From contig NZ_JAKWBE010000042.1 in NCBI RefSeq assembly GCF_022513565.1, forward strand, positions 1 to 53,820: a stretch of 53,820 nucleotides of DNA. Direction: 5' to 3'. Every line of letters starts with the position of its first letter. Position 1 is the first letter of the stretch. Origin of the DNA: Streptomyces gilvus (lineage in GTDB: Bacteria; Actinomycetota; Actinomycetes; Streptomycetales; Streptomycetaceae). A model generated the notes under the pieces. The model was not told where the DNA came from and ran no database searches. It worked only from the letters and a program-made list of their open reading frames with translations. The position numbers were made by a program, and so were the translations under genes. Shown in pieces: positions 50,370 to 53,820 of this stretch.

Positions 50370-52661
50370 TCACGTCTCGGCGGGCCTCGCCGCCGCGGCC
50401 AGCCCGGACTGCAGGCGGCGGGCCGCGTCGAGGTGGTCGGCGGTCCAGATCATGCGGACCGCCGTGTCCGTGGCCTTTCCGTCCTCGTCGCTCAGATCGC
50501 GCCGCAGGGAGGTGACCAGGCGGGCCTCGGCGGCCGGGTCCGGGGGCATCGGGTCCGGCACCGCGGTGCCGCCGTCCAGGCCCTTGGCCAGGTCGCGGTA
50601 CCAGACGGAGACATGGTCCGCGGTGCCCATCAGCACCAGACGTGCGTCGACCCGGTCCGTTCCGTCGGGCTGCTCACCGGCGCGCTGCCACAGGCCCAGG
50701 ACGGCGTCCGCGGCGAGCCGCAGTCCGACGACGCCGGTGACGAGGGTGGTCATGTCGGCCAGGGGCACCGGTTTGGATCCGCGTTCCGCGAGATAGCTGC
50801 GGAAGGCGTCGTCCAGGCGTCGAGCCGCGGCCGCCGCCTGGCGGTTCTCCTGTTCCGGGGCCGCGACGGGCGGGGGACCGCCGGCGCAGCGGCCCACCGC
50901 GTACCGCACCGCGCCGGCCAGATAGCGCGCGCTGTCGGTGTAGGCGGCGGCGAGGGCACGGTCGACGGCGGCCGTCGCGCCGCGCGGCCAGAAGAACAGA
51001 CCGACCAGCACGCTCACCCCGCAGCCCAGCGCGATGTCCTCGATCCGCAGCAGCACGATGTGCCAGTCCGGATGCCGGCCGATGTTGAACAGGATGACCA
51101 GCGTGACGGTGAAGGCCGCCTGACCCGCGGCGAAGGAGATGGCGGCGGGGGCGATGCCCGCGACCAGCACGGCGACCGGCAGCAGGAACCACAGCACCGT
51201 GCTGTGGTCGCCGATCAGCTGGAGCAGCCCGGCGCCCAGGACCGAGCCGACGAGGGTGCCGCCCAGCGCGCGCACGGCGTTCTGGCCGGTGTTGAGGGCG
51301 TTGGAGCGCAGGACCGACAGCGTGCCCAGGAGCACCCAGAAGGAGTGCTGGACGCCGGTGGCGTCGGCGAGGGCCACCGCGACGCCGAGGCCGAGCGCGC
51401 CGCGCAGACTGTTGTGCAGCCAGACGGAACCGCGCTGGAGGTGCGCGGCCGCCCGCTCGCGCGCCGAGGCCAGCGGCTGGACGACGGTACCGGGTTCGAG
51501 GCCCAGCAGCCGCTCCGGCCAGCTGCGGCGCTCGGCGGCCGCGGCAAGGTCCACGTTGGCGGCGATCTGCAGGGTGGCGAACCCCAGTTCCTGCGCGCGG
51601 AAGGACAGGTCCAGGGAGCCGAGGAAGTCCCGGATCTCCGCCTCCGTGCTCGGGCGGGGCCGGTGCGTCGGCAGCCGGGTGACGGCCCCGTGCTCCATGC
51701 CGTCCATGACCTCCCGCAGCTCCGCCGAGGCGGCCCGCAGAGCCTTCGGATCCGACCGCGGGGCGTCCAGGAGATCGGCGGCCCGCTCCAGGACCACGGC
51801 GACGGATCGTCGTACCCGGTGCGCGTCGCGGTCGCAGCCGGCGTTCTCGTCGTCCGGCGGTGCGCTCTCGGCCACGATGGCGCTCAGCCAGGTCAGTTCG
51901 TCGACCAGTCGGACGACGGCCCGCGACCCGGTCGACAGGCCTGTCGGCCGGTAGGGCGTGGCGTCGAAGGCGGCGCGCAGCTCGGCGGCCGCGGTGGCGG
52001 CGTCGGCGGCGGCCGCCCGGCAGTGCGCCGGGCTCGGCGCCTCCGGGTCGGCCGCGAGCCGGGACGCGTCGGCGTGCAGCTGGGCCCCGGCCGCGCGGCA
52101 GACCCGGGCGGCGGGCGCGCTGAGCGGGTCCGCGGTGGGCCGGGGCCACAGCAGGGCGATCGCGGGCAGGGCGGCGGCCGCCGCGAGGCCCGCGCCGGCG
52201 AGCCGGTCGGGCAGCTGAGAGAGCGGTCCGGGTGAGGTCACCGGAAGGACGAAGGCCAGCAGCAGTGCCGTCGACGCCCCCGCGAGGACGGAGCTGACCA
52301 CACCCGAGAACAGCACCAGGAAGCCGACCACGACGGTGACCACGACCGCGAGCCAGGTCTGCCGGGCGACAAGCGTGCCCAGACAGATCAGCAGCGCCCA
52401 CGCCACCGCGAGCCCCACATGGGCGCGCAGCCGCTGCACCATCGGACCGGTGAACTCCACGAGCAGCAGCATCGAGAACGAGCCGAACGCCGCGAACGTG
52501 GCGATCGTCGGCGCGTGCAGGACCTGACTGCACAGGGCGAACAGGGCCGGCATGACCAGCGCGGTCCGGCCCGCCCGGCGCGTCGCCGCCAGCCCCGGAT
52601 CGTGGTCCCGCAGCCACGCCATGAGCCGCCCGGCGACCGGGAGACGACCAGGTATCCGCAT
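50370..52661 (-). CDS. FUSC family membrane protein
   Basis: 763 residues; ATG 52661 with GGGAGG upstream. Two membrane modules of about five to six helices each: about 35-175 (ATRRAGRTALVMPALFALCS, TIATFAAFGSFSMLLLVEFT, WLAVVVTVVVGFLVLFSGVV) and about 405-560 (LGVAVALADATGVQHSFWVL, WFLLPVAVLVAGIAPAAISF). They are joined by a soluble helical region (about 185-395) and followed by a cytoplasmic helical tail (about 565-763). This is the FUSC/aromatic-acid-exporter-like layout (PF13515-type). LLGTLSVLRSNALNTGQNAV in module 2 is its conserved loop. It would export small aromatic or acidic compounds. Divergent from the flavin reductase. Confidence 0.88.
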   Translation of the reverse strand: MRIPGRLPVAGRLMAWLRDHDPGLAATRRAGRTALVMPALFALCSQVLHAPTIATFAAFGSFSMLLLVEFTGPMVQRLRAHVGLAVAWALLICLGTLVARQTWLAVVVTVVVGFLVLFSGVVSSVLAGASTALLLAFVLPVTSPGPLSQLPDRLAGAGLAAAAALPAIALLWPRPTADPLSAPAARVCRAAGAQLHADASRLAADPEAPSPAHCRAAAADAATAAAELRAAFDATPYRPTGLSTGSRAVVRLVDELTWLSAIVAESAPPDDENAGCDRDAHRVRRSVAVVLERAADLLDAPRSDPKALRAASAELREVMDGMEHGAVTRLPTHRPRPSTEAEIRDFLGSLDLSFRAQELGFATLQIAANVDLAAAAERRSWPERLLGLEPGTVVQPLASARERAAAHLQRGSVWLHNSLRGALGLGVAVALADATGVQHSFWVLLGTLSVLRSNALNTGQNAVRALGGTLVGSVLGAGLLQLIGDHSTVLWFLLPVAVLVAGIAPAAISFAAGQAAFTVTLVILFNIGRHPDWHIVLLRIEDIALGCGVSVLVGLFFWPRGATAAVDRALAAAYTDSARYLAGAVRYAVGRCAGGPPPVAAPEQENRQAAAAARRLDDAFRSYLAERGSKPVPLADMTTLVTGVVGLRLAADAVLGLWQRAGEQPDGTDRVDARLVLMGTADHVSVWYRDLAKGLDGGTAVPDPMPPDPAAEARLVTSLRRDLSDEDGKATDTAVRMIWTADHLDAARRLQSGLAAAARPAET

Positions 52662-52854
52662 ACGCCCGCACACCTCCCGTCGGCACGACGCCCGCGCGCC
52701 CCACAGGTGTCGAGTATGTGCGCCCCAGGGCCGCGCCGCCCGCATTCCGGCCGAAAAGGCCCGGGCCGCAGGGCCGTGTTCACGCCCGTGAGCCGGGGTG
52801 GAAGGCGGGCACTCGTACGCGGAGTGATCGGCGAGGGATCCGGAACGGGCAGCC

Positions 52855-53334
52855 ATGACAGACATCGACACGTTCACCGACCGGCTGAACCCCGACATGT
52901 GCGTGGTCACGGCCTCGGCAGGTGGGCGGCGGGCCGGGTGTCTGGTGGGGTTCTTCAGCCAGTGCTCCATCCAGCCCGCGCGGTTCGCGGTGTGGATCTC
53001 CAAGGCCAACCACACCTACGACGTCGCCCGCCGGGCCGACTGCCTCGCCGTCCATCTGCTGACCCGGGAGCAGCACGCGCAGGCGGAGCTGTTCGGCGGC
53101 CGGACCGGCGGCCGGACCGACAAGTTCGCCCGGACACCGTGGACGGAAGGGTACGGCGGCTCGGCCATCCTGGACGATGTCGCCGCGTGGTTCGTCGGCA
53201 CCGTCGAGAGCCACATCGACGGAGGCGATCACGTCGGCTTCGTCCTGGCACCGGTCCAGTGGGGAGGCGGCACGGACGGTCCACTGCTCAGGCTCCGCGA
53301 CGCGCTGGACATCGACCCGGGCCATCCGGCCTGA
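52855..53334 (+). CDS. Flavin reductase-like FMN-binding protein
   Basis: 159 residues; ATG 52855. A split-barrel flavin-binding domain: DRLNPDMCVVTASAGGRRAG, SIQPARFAVWISKANHTYDV, CLAVHLLTREQHAQAELFGG, WFVGTVESHIDGGDHVGFVL. This matches the PF01613 family, whose members bind FMN and reduce it with NAD(P)H, often feeding two-component monooxygenases. No dedicated partner is adjacent; the LLM oxidoreductases at 16-18 kb could use such a reductase, but they are 35 kb away. Complete and not disrupted by the IS remnant that begins just after it. Confidence 0.9.
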   Translation: MTDIDTFTDRLNPDMCVVTASAGGRRAGCLVGFFSQCSIQPARFAVWISKANHTYDVARRADCLAVHLLTREQHAQAELFGGRTGGRTDKFARTPWTEGYGGSAILDDVAAWFVGTVESHIDGGDHVGFVLAPVQWGGGTDGPLLRLRDALDIDPGHPA

Positions 53335-53357
53335 CCGTCCCCGGGAGCGGCGGTGTC

Positions 53358-53515
53358 CTAGTAGGACTCCGTTATGTCTGTCTTACGGTCCTGTTTGGGG
53401 GCAGGTTGGGGGTGTGGATGCACATGAAGTGAACCGGGCTCGGGCGAAGTTGGAGTTATTCGTCGCGGACGTGTTCGCGTCGGTGCCGCGCAAGGATCAG
53501 CGGGCGAAGGGCGAC
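53358..53515 (+). mobile_element. IS701-type insertion-sequence remnant (left end plus tnp start)
   Basis: From about 53358 the sequence looks like the 5' end of an IS701-family element: a CTAG (possible target duplication) and a terminal-repeat-like ACTCCGTTATGTCTG, then from GTG 53414 a transposase N-terminus, MDAHEVNRARAKLELFVADV followed by FASVPRKDQRAKGD. The similarity to Streptomyces IS701 transposases ends at codon 34 (53515). The remaining 350 or so codons are absent. Base use is lower in GC than the neighbours and includes a TTA codon (codon 15), consistent with foreign origin. The family call is by recognition of the VFASVPRKDQRAKGD segment. Confidence 0.65.
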
Positions 53516-53687
53516 GCCGAGCGACGGCTACATGTACGTCTGCGCGTGCGACGTACTGAGGAGGACGTTCCCCTACCCGGTGCAGATCGAGGACGGCCGC
53601 GTCTACGCCCTCGTCGTGGAACGCCTCGTCCTCGCCTCCGTCCCCCTCATCATCTCGATCAGGTCAACAGGGTTCGCGATGACCAGG
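53516..53687. other. Unassigned DNA between IS stub and beta-galactosidase
   Basis: About 170 bp. On the plus strand a frame from about 53532 reads GYMYVCACDVLRRTFPYPVQ and IEDGRVYALVVERLVLASVP, which looks protein-like but I do not recognise it. It may be a fragment of a gene interrupted together with the IS. Confidence 0.3.
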
Positions 53688-53702
53688 TCAGCGGGGTTCG
53701 CG
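53661..53702. repeat. 24-bp-period direct repeat at the end of the GH42 gene
   Basis: AGGTCAACAGGGTTCGCG (53661-53678) and AGGTCAGCGGGGTTCGCG (53685-53702), 16 of 18 identical. The second copy contains the stop codon of the beta-galactosidase; the first is an extra copy just downstream. Confidence 0.55.
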
Positions 53703-53820
53703 TACCACCGCCACCTCGCCCGCCGGCACCGTGACCGAACCGGTCGCGGGTTTGCCGGAGAGGAGTTCGGTGGCGTCCCCGGAGACGGGGATCTGGGCGT
53801 CGTGGTCGGTGTGGTTGATG
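53688..53820 (-). CDS. Probable GH42 beta-galactosidase, C-terminal end (partial)
   Basis: The last 43 codons of a gene that enters from beyond the right edge: INHTDHDAQIPVSGDATELL, SGKPATGSVTVPAGEVAVVR, EPR and TGA (53690-53688). The NHTD opening followed by ..ELLSG...VTVPAGEVAVVR is the typical last beta-domain of family 42 beta-galactosidases. Only the tail is visible, so other GH families with the same C-domain cannot be excluded. No terminator hairpin is evident after the stop. Confidence 0.6.
   Translation of the reverse strand, partial: INHTDHDAQIPVSGDATELLSGKPATGSVTVPAGEVAVVREPR

Noticed and set aside
50271..52235. Continuation of the IclR stub frame over 650 codons
   Set aside because: It is antisense to the FUSC gene, Arg/Gly-rich and without homology; the open frame is a by-product of GC bias, so only the first 90 residues are treated as a gene remnant.

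Overview
The window is chromosomal DNA of a high-GC actinomycete, almost certainly a Streptomyces. The evidence is the very strong G/C bias at third codon positions, frequent GTG starts, start-stop overlaps between genes, an ANTAR/SigB-type regulatory pair, SpoIIE-type PAS/GAF phosphatases, a DUF5133 protein, LLM oxidoreductases and several secreted plant-polysaccharide hydrolases. I see no rRNA, tRNA or CRISPR array. Mobile-element content is limited to an IS701-type transposase stub at the right edge.

Layout. 1-3.9 kb: alpha-glucan metabolism. The 5' part of glgE and a DUF5133 gene lie on the minus strand. They diverge from a degenerate RsbW-like ATPase fold that is translationally coupled to the glycogen debranching enzyme glgX. 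3.9-6.1 kb: a two-domain VOC protein, an ANTAR protein and a SigB/SigF-type sigma factor. 6.3-8.5 kb: a MarR-ABC ATPase-ABC permease drug-efflux type operon with a perfect palindrome over the ribosome-binding region. 8.6-14.3 kb: an unrecognised protein, a divergent hemC paralogue, an MFS pump with a divergent DUF5937/ArsR regulator, and a membrane Ser/Thr kinase. 14.4-18.5 kb: a MarR regulator, an AhpD-like protein, the C-terminal remnant of an LLM oxidoreductase, a TPR protein and two intact LLM oxidoreductases.

18.6-23.7 kb: a compact three-gene operon of ABC ATPase, a permease with a large extracytoplasmic tail, and a membrane-anchored beta-propeller/phosphoesterase. 23.9-26.7 kb: a lipoprotein with an M15-type peptidase domain, and a CPA2 antiporter with its TrkA-C regulatory subunit. 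26.8-32.0 kb: a 1731-residue secreted protein with two GH43 modules. 32.3-37.0 kb: two divergent paralogous PAS/GAF/SpoIIE phosphatases, one carrying an extra HATPase domain. 37.4-42.4 kb: an unknown protein, a Tat-exported GH78-type rhamnosidase behind a LacI-type operator, a left-handed beta-helix protein and a universal stress protein.

42.4-48.1 kb: two small membrane proteins, a phytoene-desaturase-type oxidoreductase, and fused isobutyryl-CoA mutase (icmF) behind two inverted copies of a 20-bp site. 48.2-53.8 kb: an IlvD/Edd-type sugar-acid dehydratase whose divergent IclR regulator is reduced to its HTH, a FUSC membrane protein, a flavin reductase, the IS701 stub, and the C-terminus of a GH42-like beta-galactosidase running off the window.

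Functionally this looks like a chromosomal arm or arm-proximal region. It mixes storage-carbon and stress regulation with secreted glycoside hydrolases, detoxifying oxidoreductases and export systems. At least three genes show clean deletions or truncations: the LLM remnant, the IclR stub and the IS701 stub.
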